Part shown: positions 17,995 to 25,933 of the stretch, in pieces
Numbering within the stretch: the stretch's first letter is position 1
How the letters are laid out: every line of letters begins with the position of its first letter
Assembly: GCA_905214325.1 (NCBI GenBank)
Contig: CAJMLT010000019.1
Span: 1 to 27,660 of the forward strand
Origin: an uncultured bacterium
GTDB taxonomy: Bacteria > Actinomycetota > Coriobacteriia > Coriobacteriales > Eggerthellaceae
Length of the DNA: 27,660 nt
Reading direction: 5' to 3'
Made by a program: the position numbers and the translations under genes
Notes under the pieces: model-generated
Told to the model about the DNA's origin: nothing
The model's database searches: none
What the model saw: only the letters and a program-made list of their open reading frames with translations

Positions 17995-18240
17995 ACTACA
18001 CCCTCTCAACAACTAGAATTTGACGCATAGTCAGTATAAGAGAAAATCCCAGGGCATTGGGAATTAAGAGTAAATCCGCCAAGGCGGCCTTGTAGCACAA
18101 ACTGACATATTTAAGAAGTGGATACCACCCGGTTACCACATATCAACTATAATGGGTTTCATATGTGCAATGAACACCGAACGAATCGGCAAGACAACGC
18201 CCGTACCTGTTTTCCCTGCGCCAAACGATAGGACGAAAAA
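17995..18240. promoter_or_regulatory. Divergent regulatory region: LytTR gene and wall-protein gene
   Basis: Minus strand: -10 TATACT (18038-18033) for the regulator. Plus strand: TATAAT (18148-18153) for the wall protein. Neither has a fair -35; where the plus -35 should be, the direct repeat TACCAC (18123-18128) and TACCAC (18134-18139), 11 bp apart, suggests a bound activator. Also seen: hairpin CCGCC-AA-GGCGG near 18077-18088, and a 22-codon frame from ATG 18163 to TAG 18229-18231, only about 3 nt after the predicted transcript start. No other gene is visible. Confidence 0.45.
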
Positions 18241-20079
18241 ATGAAAAGAAGACTTCTGACTCTTGTACTCGTGTCGGCGATAACGATATGCCTGCTACCC
18301 GCAACGGCCAGCGCCGCGGGAGGGAACGTTACCATCAAGGGTGCATCCATCAACTCGACCACGCCCTACTACGACAACAAGGGGAATACATACGGCACGG
18401 AACCGGCTTCATGGAATGCTTGGCTGGATGTTGGTAACAACACACTGCATCTCAAGGGTCTCGACGTCGACTCGAATCGCGAAACACCACTGCTTATCAG
18501 CGGGTTCTCCACACTCTATATCGAACTTGATGGAGGACTCGCGAACTCGATCACCGTCTCTCAAGTCGCAGACATCGATACCCCTACGTATGCCATCGAT
18601 GCATCCGATTCCACCAATCTCGTTATAAACGGCTCGGGGAGTCTTTCGGTCGAGGGAGCATCGACACCTGAAGGCATCGATGGTGTCGCCATTCGAGCAC
18701 AGTCCATCAAGCTTCAATACCCGGCGGATCTTACCGTTAAAGGCAAAAATCAGGCGACAAGCACTCAGATCGTCACTTCCGTTGATGCATATGGATCACC
18801 CGTCAACAGCTCCGGTATCCAGATAGCAGACTACCAATCAAACATTATTCGATATGAAAGTGAGCCATTTGTTCATTTCGCTCCTAAGGCTGCTGCCGTA
18901 TTTCCCGTATGGGTAAATAGTTCGCGAATAGACGACTCGTACCTCAATGGTAAGTCGCTTGGCGGTGGAACGGTGACCTATACTCCTGCCGTGGGCAATG
19001 CAGCGGCAATCCTTTCGCTGGACGGCGTGCGCGTCGAATATTCCACCTTCATAGCCAGCAATTATGCAGGCGTATTGGCCGAAGAGGAACCTCTCCGCAT
19101 TCGTCTTATCGGCGACAACGTCGTGGATGTAACGGAGCGTTCGGGCGGGACCACCAGTGGAATTTACTCGGCTAAGGCCTTAGCCATCGAGGCAACGCCC
19201 GGTGCGAAACTCTACTCCAGCGCTACCGGTAGCAGCGGGATGGTAACAACCACCTACGCCATACGTTCAGATAAGAGTCTCACGCTTGTCGATGGCTGTA
19301 CCATACTATCCCCCAGCAACGCACGTATATCAACCGATGACAAGTTCATATCGGACAGCGATGGAGTAACCGCGCTGAATAACGCCACCATCGGGAATGT
19401 GAGCGTGGATTCCGTGACCGTCTCGCCTGCTACGGCAAACATCGCCAAAGGCGCAAGCCATACCTTCACGGCGGCCGTCAGCGGCAAAAACAACCCCATG
19501 CAGACAGTGACGTGGGGAGTGGAAGGCGAATCTTCCGCTTCAACGACCATTGACGCGAACGGCGTTCTGACCGTAGGAGGCGATGAGGCGGCGCAGGCAC
19601 TGACCGTAAGAGCAACTTCAACCGTTGATAGCACCAAGAACGGAACGGCCGTCGTGACCGTAGTCGCACCTACGCCCATGGTGTACCAGATAACGAAGGG
19701 TGCGAATGGCACATGGGTAAAGGGCGACAGCGCAGGCCTGGACTTCACCTCGAACGGCGACTACGGCAAGTTTGTCGGTGTTTTCGTGGACGGTTCTCAG
19801 ATTCCGAACGACCGGTTCACCGCCGCACGGGGCAGCACGGTGATCGCGCTCAACGCCGCCTATCTTGAAACGCTTTCGGTAGGTCAGCACACTTTGCGCA
19901 TCGCCTTCACAGACGGCAATGCCGAGACCAATTTCACGGTTAACGCCGCCGCCATCAGAGCTGAAACCGCCAAGACCGCCGACAACGTGCCGGTTGCCAC
20001 ATGCCTTGGTGCTTTGCTGATGGCTACGGTCGGACTTGCCGCAAGTAGTGCCATTCGGCACAGGCGTCGAGGCAGATAG
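18241..20079 (+). CDS. Secreted surface protein with beta-helix-like repeats and Ig-like (Big_2-type) domain
   Basis: This 612-aa exported protein begins with a signal peptide (basic MKRR, hydrophobic core, ASA cleavage near 25). Residues 30-380 are repeated short beta motifs of the form LxIxGSGSLSVEG / DKSLTLVDG, resembling right-handed beta-helix or carbohydrate-binding surface proteins of Clostridia. About 387-477 is a bacterial Ig-like domain (SVTVSPATANIAKGAS ... VDANGVLTVG-type). About 480-567 is an X2-like domain (KGANGTWVKGDSAGLDFTSNGDYGKF). The C-terminus has AETAKTADNVP, a hydrophobic helix and RHRRRGR, a sorting-signal layout whose motif reads TAKTAD rather than LPxTG or LARTG, so sortase use is doubtful; it may stay membrane anchored. 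ATG 18241 follows CGATAGGA by 7 nt. It converges with the 1634-aa protein gene, 48 bp between stops, with no clear terminator. Confidence 0.88.
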   Translation: MKRRLLTLVLVSAITICLLPATASAAGGNVTIKGASINSTTPYYDNKGNTYGTEPASWNAWLDVGNNTLHLKGLDVDSNRETPLLISGFSTLYIELDGGLANSITVSQVADIDTPTYAIDASDSTNLVINGSGSLSVEGASTPEGIDGVAIRAQSIKLQYPADLTVKGKNQATSTQIVTSVDAYGSPVNSSGIQIADYQSNIIRYESEPFVHFAPKAAAVFPVWVNSSRIDDSYLNGKSLGGGTVTYTPAVGNAAAILSLDGVRVEYSTFIASNYAGVLAEEEPLRIRLIGDNVVDVTERSGGTTSGIYSAKALAIEATPGAKLYSSATGSSGMVTTTYAIRSDKSLTLVDGCTILSPSNARISTDDKFISDSDGVTALNNATIGNVSVDSVTVSPATANIAKGASHTFTAAVSGKNNPMQTVTWGVEGESSASTTIDANGVLTVGGDEAAQALTVRATSTVDSTKNGTAVVTVVAPTPMVYQITKGANGTWVKGDSAGLDFTSNGDYGKFVGVFVDGSQIPNDRFTAARGSTVIALNAAYLETLSVGQHTLRIAFTDGNAETNFTVNAAAIRAETAKTADNVPVATCLGALLMATVGLAASSAIRHRRRGR

Positions 20080-20127
20080 ACGGAGATACACCGTACGCTT
20101 CAACCAAAGCAGTTAAATCGAGCGACA

Positions 20128-23100
20128 CTACGAGCGCCTGCGAACGAAACGGATGACGGTCAATACCGATAGACCCACCAACACCAAGAGAACCTCGGTT
20201 GCCGGAACAAGAGGATCGCCGGTCCTCGCGAGCGTGGTGTCGGCCCCCACCGGCTCGGTCGAATCGACTGCTGAAACAACGAGGTCGTCACTCGTCGTGG
20301 GATCGGTCGAAGACCCCTCGGAATCGGGCAGGGGAGCTTCGGGAGAAGTATCGGTAACCGGCTCCTCGACCCATCGAGCATAGAGCTTCACATCGGAATC
20401 GGGCATGGTCTGCGTGGCGAAGTCCCAGGGTAGCGTGCAAGCCGCATCTTCGTACCAGCCGACAAAAGCCCAGCCGGATACGACAGGTGCCTCGGGTTCG
20501 GGAATGCCGGCGCCGAAGAGGATATCTTCGATGGTCGCGGGGTCATCCCCATGACCGCCTGCATCGAACATCACGTCGTGAGTGTTGCGAGCGTAACGGA
20601 CGGTCACGACAGTCGATCCGTCACCGGCAATGGACACCTGAGGGAATGCGACAGCGGCGAAGCCCGCCTCTTCATGGGCAACGACAGATGCCTCGGTACC
20701 CGTCGTGCCGGTGCGAAAATCGATACTACCGGGCGTGCCCGGATAGGTGCCGTCGACATTCTGCAAGAAGTGTTCGACGCGGTAAGCCGTGTTCTCATTC
20801 GGGGCAAAACGAGCCACATAGATCTCCGCCGCATTGAGGCCGTCGATGCGCTCCGGCATAAGCTCGGCGTTTGCACCCGACCAGGCGGAATCGGATGCTT
20901 TCTCCCAACCGACGAAGTGGTAGCCGACATCGGGCACGGCCGTAGAACCAACGGGTTCACCGGTGACGGGAGCGATGGACTCAGAAGTAATCGTCACCGA
21001 TCCATTGGGTCCGGCCTCATATGAAATGGCGACATCGGGTTTCTCGACCCACTTAGCATGGAGCTTCAGGTCGGAGTCGGGCATAACCCGTGTGGCGAAG
21101 TCCCACGGCAGCGTACAAGCCGCATCCTCATACCAGCCGGCGAAGGTATAACCCCTGCGCGTGGGATCGACCGGCGCACTGGCCTGCTCCCCGTACTTGA
21201 GTTCCTGCGTTGTTTCGACAGGTGTGCCGCCATTCGCATCGAATGAAAGTTCGAATACCTTCGGCTGACTTTCGAAAACGTAGTTCGCAGGAGAATAACC
21301 GACCGACCGGACAACATGGTTTCCTTCCGCGTCATCGGTCACCTCGACGGCGATCTCCACGGTCTTCGGATCGACTCCGTAGTAACTTTCGAATTGCGAT
21401 CCGCATACCAGCTTCTGCTCTATGACGAACGTGCCCGCCCGCTTGGCGCGCAGGCTTTGAGACACCGCGCCACTTGTAGTCACCGGCACAACCGCCGAAG
21501 TCGAAAACCCGTCGAAGAACGAAGCCATGTCATACTCACCCTGAACCCCATCAACATTTCGAAGCGCGTAGGAAACATGCACCGCGCCCTCGTTGTTCGG
21601 CAATTCATCAGCATGTACCGTTGCCTTCAAAGTGAGGATATCGGGATCGAAGTTATTGACATAGTCCCGGGCACCCTCGATGCCCTGAGACGAATACTCG
21701 ACCGCCCCTATCGATCCATCGGCAGCCACCTGCACCCGCACCGAAGTTTCATGCCTATCGAGCGTCATATCCGAAAAATCATCGGATGTCTGACGGATCT
21801 TGAACGTATACCAACCCGCCACGTAAGATCCCTCCTCCGTTTTCTGGAGATGGAATCGCGGAAATCCGATGACGGCGGCGTTTGCTTCAGTAGAACCCAC
21901 CGGCAAGGCGTCGCGTGTCGCCTTGGCCACATAATTCGGATTCGTCTGGTATTCGCTGATAAAGAATGTTCGATCGGTATAGGAATTAGGAGAAATCACA
22001 TCATCCGTTGCGCGATAGAAAGCGACGGATGCGGGAGCGAGCCAACCAGCCAAACTGCCGCTGTCATGCTGCTTGTGGTTCTCATCATCGCCTTGGTAGC
22101 TGTAGCCCTGGTCGCGCGACCGGAAGAAACCATTCGCCAACAAATCGTTCCAGTATTCACTCTGCTGCAAGGGGCTATACTCGTAATTCCATATCAGGTG
22201 ACTGCGAAGCGTGGAGAAGCTGATCGTATTCGTTGCGAACACGCTTGCGATGCCATCGGATGCGGAGGGATGGACGATCGCGCCATCTTTCACCGCATAC
22301 CAACGTGTAGCGAGGTCGGTAATCTCATATTCCAGGAAACCCGAATCACCCATGGCCTTTGAAGTGGCCTGTTCGATACGAACGAGTTTCTCTCCCTCTT
22401 CGAGTTTTATCATTCCGTTGAACAGGCGTCCGTCGTTTGATTTCGATGAGACGATAGCACCTGACGCGTCGAGGGTATACAACGACTCACCGCCGGAAAA
22501 CGTCCCATCCCCCTTCATGATGCAGTAGGTTCCCGCAGCGTTTTTCGCCGCAATATCCGCCGAGGTCACCACGTTGAAGGTGGGCGGCGAGACGAATTCG
22601 GACTCGAACTCGTAAACATTGGTCTCATAATCGGCAACGCCGATGTTACCGACAAGCTTCAAGGTGATGGAAAGATCGATTCCCGGAAACACATCGCCGG
22701 CCAGATCGTATGCATTCACGAATGGGAGCACCGCTGCAGAGCTCTGGGTCGGGGCGGCCTCTCGGTCGCCTGCCTGCTTCACGGCATACGCATAGGTGAC
22801 CTGCGGTTTGCTCGATAGCGATGTCGGCTTCCATGCAACCTGAATATCAATCGAATAGACGGCTTTGGAATACACGATGGTAGTATCCGATCCCGCGGTT
22901 TCCGCGACGTCGAACGAGTAGCTCCCCACCCTATCGACGGGTATGGCATCGAATTTCACCTGACTGCCGGCATTGACCTGCTTCAGTTCCAGCGGAGTGC
23001 TTCCGTCCCCGCCGAGCACAGCACCTCCCGTCTGGATGGCGGATACGGTGAACATGCCGTCCTTCACGTATCCATAGTCCAAGCAGACCGATGCTTCCAT

Positions 23101-25032
23101 CTGAACAGACGCCGGCGAAGCGTTGTAGAATTCCACCTCGCTACGACCGGCCGGCTTGCCGTACGTAACGTCGGCGATGAAGGCACCCCGCGCATCACGC
23201 GTCACATTCACACTCATCGGCACGACCGCGTCATCGCACAGATAACCGCGCGTGTTGTTCTGGGCAAGTTCGAAAGTATACGTTCCTTCTTGGCGCAATG
23301 CCGTCTGGAGGAAGGTGATCGCGCCTTCGTTGTCGCTGGTTGCGGTTTGAACGCAGGCGGCTCCACCCTCCATCGTCAGCACGTCGGAGTAATCGCGCGA
23401 CGGATCATACGCCTCGCCCTGCACGCTCTTCAATCCGTTCGTGAATTCAAACTCTTCTCCGCTCAGCGCGCCGTCCAGATACACTTTCGATGAGGGACTG
23501 AAAAGGGCGTACGAATAGTTTTCGAAGCCGGTCTTTTCCGACACGACAGACATCGACGTCACCTTGAGAGCGCCGCCTGACTCCTCAACCGTCACCGACA
23601 AACTCACCACACCCGTATCGGGAAGGTAATACGTATGAAGAGGCTGGTCGGTAAGCTGCTCGACGTCGAAACGATAGGTTCCCGCCTTGCAGGCACGCAA
23701 CCCCGCGAACACGACGGCTCCGCCGCCATCGCCCCATGCCTCGAAGCTATTATCCGTAGCTCCCGCCAAGTAGTCACCGATGGATCCGAAATCACTCGAC
23801 CCATCGAAGAGCGCAAGCGTTGCCCTATAGGCGAACGCCGGCACGGCGGACGCGGCGCCATCGAGTGTAGCATCCGTCGCCAACATGAATGATCCACCGG
23901 CGAGAACATTCGCGAAGGTTGCAGGTAGATCGGGTCGCTGCGCCGAAGCGTATTCGATCGCCGAAACGCTCCCTTCGGCATCCACCTGCACGGTAGCTGT
24001 CAGTACACGCCCATCGAGCGTCACCCCTGCGGGAGCCTCCCCCGTCTGGGACAACTCGAAGACATACGTCCCCGCCAGGAAACGACCATCGTCTGCGCTC
24101 ATGAGATGGAGCGCGGGAAACACCGCGCTCGCAGTGGCGACGCCCACGTCTGCACTGGGCGACACCGTGATACCGGCGTTGCTTGCCGTACAGGAGAAGT
24201 TTCCGCTTCCGGCTTCGGAGAAGTAGACCGCCATATCCTGACGCACCTGTGGTGTCAGCACCTCGCCGGTATTCCGGTAGAAGTTCTTGTTCGGATAGCC
24301 GAGCCAGCCGTTTAGATCATCCCTTCGAAGGTTGAACTTCTCATAGATGTAGAGACTACCGTCATAGGGAGTGAAGCATCCGGTTTCCTTAAGCTGCTTC
24401 CAGAGCTGATCCGCTTCACAATACACATCATCGGAGGACGAATATTCCTCACACGAGCGCAAATAGGACAACATGTCGGCCTCTGCCGTGGGCCAGAATA
24501 CCGCTCCGTTCTCAAAAATGAAAAAGCTCGATGTGTTGCCCGGCGTCTCATACATCGGTGTCCCAAGATGGGTGTCCACCATTTTCATTGTCTGAGCCTG
24601 CTCGACGCGCATAAGGGACTGTCCGTGTTCGAGCACTACCATGTTGTTATACAAGCGTGGATCACTTGGCTTCGTGGAAGTGATATTCCCCTGATCATCA
24701 AGGGTGTAGAGAGGAGTTTCGGCCAACATGCCACCCGACGCATCGGCTATGCGATAGGTGCTTCCCTGCGTCATCTGTGCCGCCGAAACCGAATACACCT
24801 CGGGAGCATCGGTCAACTTCGCTTCGAAGGCGAAGGTGCCCTCCGCTATCGACGAATAGCCCTGATCGGATGAGAGCGTCACGCCTACCTGTAACTCGAT
24901 CCCCGATTCGGAGACAACGGCAGTCAGGGGCTCGGCCTCATCCGCGATTGCACTCGCGGGAACAGTACACACGGCAAGCAACCATGAAAGCACGACGCAG
25001 AACACGTTGCGAACCATCTGGGATGCACACAT
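20128..25032 (-). CDS. Giant wall-anchored adhesin/pilin-like protein with InlB repeats and LARTG signal
   Basis: The 1634-aa protein likely projects from the cell wall. Order: signal peptide (1-30, ASA/AIA cleavage); module A (about 46-374); Spy0128/FctA-like pilin domains around 375-535, 536-640 and 642-775 (GTYTFELAQ and GSYSFDVAE are their typical AGTYxFxVxE strand); module B (about 788-1128), which repeats module A; another pilin-like domain (1132-1258); Listeria-Bacteroides/InlB B-repeats at 1260-1330 and 1485-1556 (RGYTFAGWYEDAACTLPWDF); between them a divergent B-repeat (1334-1400) and a MucBP-like stretch (YRVEHFLQNVDGTYPG, from 1417). An acidic Thr/Ser/Pro linker precedes LARTGD (1601-1606), a hydrophobic helix and RRRS. 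ATG 25032 is preceded by CGATAGGATG. Pilin-like domains often carry Lys-Asn isopeptide bonds; not verifiable here. Confidence 0.92.
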   Translation of the reverse strand: MCASQMVRNVFCVVLSWLLAVCTVPASAIADEAEPLTAVVSESGIELQVGVTLSSDQGYSSIAEGTFAFEAKLTDAPEVYSVSAAQMTQGSTYRIADASGGMLAETPLYTLDDQGNITSTKPSDPRLYNNMVVLEHGQSLMRVEQAQTMKMVDTHLGTPMYETPGNTSSFFIFENGAVFWPTAEADMLSYLRSCEEYSSSDDVYCEADQLWKQLKETGCFTPYDGSLYIYEKFNLRRDDLNGWLGYPNKNFYRNTGEVLTPQVRQDMAVYFSEAGSGNFSCTASNAGITVSPSADVGVATASAVFPALHLMSADDGRFLAGTYVFELSQTGEAPAGVTLDGRVLTATVQVDAEGSVSAIEYASAQRPDLPATFANVLAGGSFMLATDATLDGAASAVPAFAYRATLALFDGSSDFGSIGDYLAGATDNSFEAWGDGGGAVVFAGLRACKAGTYRFDVEQLTDQPLHTYYLPDTGVVSLSVTVEESGGALKVTSMSVVSEKTGFENYSYALFSPSSKVYLDGALSGEEFEFTNGLKSVQGEAYDPSRDYSDVLTMEGGAACVQTATSDNEGAITFLQTALRQEGTYTFELAQNNTRGYLCDDAVVPMSVNVTRDARGAFIADVTYGKPAGRSEVEFYNASPASVQMEASVCLDYGYVKDGMFTVSAIQTGGAVLGGDGSTPLELKQVNAGSQVKFDAIPVDRVGSYSFDVAETAGSDTTIVYSKAVYSIDIQVAWKPTSLSSKPQVTYAYAVKQAGDREAAPTQSSAAVLPFVNAYDLAGDVFPGIDLSITLKLVGNIGVADYETNVYEFESEFVSPPTFNVVTSADIAAKNAAGTYCIMKGDGTFSGGESLYTLDASGAIVSSKSNDGRLFNGMIKLEEGEKLVRIEQATSKAMGDSGFLEYEITDLATRWYAVKDGAIVHPSASDGIASVFATNTISFSTLRSHLIWNYEYSPLQQSEYWNDLLANGFFRSRDQGYSYQGDDENHKQHDSGSLAGWLAPASVAFYRATDDVISPNSYTDRTFFISEYQTNPNYVAKATRDALPVGSTEANAAVIGFPRFHLQKTEEGSYVAGWYTFKIRQTSDDFSDMTLDRHETSVRVQVAADGSIGAVEYSSQGIEGARDYVNNFDPDILTLKATVHADELPNNEGAVHVSYALRNVDGVQGEYDMASFFDGFSTSAVVPVTTSGAVSQSLRAKRAGTFVIEQKLVCGSQFESYYGVDPKTVEIAVEVTDDAEGNHVVRSVGYSPANYVFESQPKVFELSFDANGGTPVETTQELKYGEQASAPVDPTRRGYTFAGWYEDAACTLPWDFATRVMPDSDLKLHAKWVEKPDVAISYEAGPNGSVTITSESIAPVTGEPVGSTAVPDVGYHFVGWEKASDSAWSGANAELMPERIDGLNAAEIYVARFAPNENTAYRVEHFLQNVDGTYPGTPGSIDFRTGTTGTEASVVAHEEAGFAAVAFPQVSIAGDGSTVVTVRYARNTHDVMFDAGGHGDDPATIEDILFGAGIPEPEAPVVSGWAFVGWYEDAACTLPWDFATQTMPDSDVKLYARWVEEPVTDTSPEAPLPDSEGSSTDPTTSDDLVVSAVDSTEPVGADTTLARTGDPLVPATEVLLVLVGLSVLTVIRFVRRRS
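20365..20468. repeat. Direct DNA repeat, copy 1 (C-terminal InlB repeat)
   Basis: This ~104-bp stretch matches 21043-21146 at high identity and in the same orientation, for example a shared GTGGCGAAGTCCCA core and shared ACCAGCCG end. It encodes the second InlB repeat of the 1634-aa protein. Near-identity at DNA level, including synonymous sites, suggests recent duplication or gene conversion. Confidence 0.75.
21043..21146. repeat. Direct DNA repeat, copy 2 (first InlB repeat)
   Basis: This is the partner of 20365-20468, 678 bp away and within the same gene. It encodes the core GWYEDAACTLPWDFAT of the first InlB repeat. Such repeats can recombine and change the stalk length. Confidence 0.75.
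21649..22671 (-). repeat. Diverged internal protein module B of the 1634-aa protein
   Basis: Residues about 788-1128 align with about 46-374. Shared landmarks in the same order: SLYTL/PLYTL, a KxxDxRLxNxMxxLExGxxLxRxEQA block, a variable Trp/Tyr-rich middle, xGWL then FYRxTxxVxxP, and a closing GxYxFxxxQT ... VQV(A/D)A-G-S motif. The DNA has diverged, so this is an old duplication, unlike the InlB copies. Confidence 0.7.
23911..24897 (-). repeat. Diverged internal protein module A of the 1634-aa protein
   Basis: This is the first copy of the module described at 21649-22671. A pilin-like beta sandwich appears to be interrupted by a ~190-residue insert (about 100-265) rich in Tyr, Trp and acidic residues that I cannot assign to a known domain. 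Confidence 0.7.
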
Positions 25033-25073
25033 ATGCGATCATCCTATCGTCGAAAAGCGATACCCGCCCCTAC

Positions 25074-25101
25074 TTTATACGTCGCTACAATTCTACGACA
25101 A
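25074..25101 (-). promoter_or_regulatory. Promoter of the 1634-aa surface protein gene
   Basis: On the minus strand TTGTCG (25101-25096), a 16-bp spacer and TATAAA (25079-25074) lie about 42 bp before the start codon, the best-formed promoter in the surface block. About 65 bp further upstream two perfect tandem copies of ACGGATGATTC occupy 25166-25187. Confidence 0.5.
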
Positions 25102-25165
25102 CCAACCTTGTCATCACACGTCAATCGAAGCACCTGTGCGACAATGTTCGAAAAATCGGTAAGTT

Positions 25166-25187
25166 ACGGATGATTCACGGATGATTC
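25166..25187. repeat. Tandem 11-bp direct repeat upstream of the surface protein promoter
   Basis: ACGGATGATTC is present twice with no spacer (25166-25176 and 25177-25187). An 11-bp period puts both copies on the same face of the helix, as expected for cooperative binding of a regulator. It lies between the HypB stop and the promoter at 25074-25101. Confidence 0.6.
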
Positions 25188-25222
25188 GGCAATACCGACA
25201 CGAAGGCAACTGCGTCGTGGCC

Positions 25223-25894
25223 CTACGAAACGGTTTCGCTTCGTCCTTTTTTCAGCCACGCCGCAAGCTCCGGAACGCCTTCGCCCGTGCGGGCGCATGT
25301 TTCGAATATCTCCAGCTTCGGATTAAGGACACGCGCTTGCCTACGAAGTGCTTCCCTGTTGAAATCGGGATTCAGGGGAAGGTAATCCGTCTTGGTGACA
25401 ATAAGCGCATCCACCACGGCAAACATGGGCGGGTACTTATATACCTTGTCGTATCCTTCCGGGACCGAAAGCAACATGATGCGTTTATGGGCGCCTGTGT
25501 CGAACTCTGCCGGACACACCAAGTTTCCTATGTTTTCCAAGAACAGGTAGTCGAACGTCATGCCTCTGAAAGCGGCGAAGGCTTTTTCGACCATGCCCAT
25601 TTCCACGTGACACACGCCCCGCGTTTCAAGCTGAACGACAGGGATTCCCGCTGCTTTGATTTTTTCGGAATCCACCTTCGATTCAAGATCCGCTTCGATG
25701 ATCCCCATGCTTGTCCGTGAGCGCATTTCCTCAATGAGGGCGAGCAGCAACGTAGTTTTACCGGCACCGGGTGAAGCCATGACATCGACGAAGAACGTGC
25801 CTTCCTTCGCCAAGACTTCACGAAACGCCGCAGCTGCAGAATCGTTTTCGGCAAGAATAGATTCCTTTACTTCTATGATGCGGGATTCTTCCAT
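25223..25894 (-). CDS. hypB: HypB-type nickel-insertion GTPase
   Basis: HypB is the GTPase that, with HypA, loads nickel into NiFe-hydrogenase large subunits. The 223-aa product has P-loop SPGAGKTT (41-48), IIEADLESKVDSEKI (switch region), the metal-binding CH pair at 95-96, ENIGNLVCPAEFD (120-132) and LLSVPEGYDKVYKYPPMF (about 141-158), all diagnostic. It lacks the N-terminal CxxCGC motif and the histidine-rich stretch, so it would not store nickel. The base-recognition motif is TKTD (167-170) instead of NKxD, and the usual SAKTGEG reads CARTGEG. ATG 25894 is 6 nt after AGAGGA. It is 39 bp downstream of a FAD oxidoreductase gene, probably in one operon; no hypA or hydrogenase gene is in the window. 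Confidence 0.92.
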   Translation of the reverse strand: MEESRIIEVKESILAENDSAAAAFREVLAKEGTFFVDVMASPGAGKTTLLLALIEEMRSRTSMGIIEADLESKVDSEKIKAAGIPVVQLETRGVCHVEMGMVEKAFAAFRGMTFDYLFLENIGNLVCPAEFDTGAHKRIMLLSVPEGYDKVYKYPPMFAVVDALIVTKTDYLPLNPDFNREALRRQARVLNPKLEIFETCARTGEGVPELAAWLKKGRSETVS

Positions 25895-25933
25895 TTCCAA
25901 TCCTCTTTTCCGACACAACCGCTCAGCCCCACC

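Noticed and set aside
21316..22362. Plus-strand open frame of 348 codons
   Set aside because: It lies antisense inside the 1634-aa surface protein gene and has no recognisable features.
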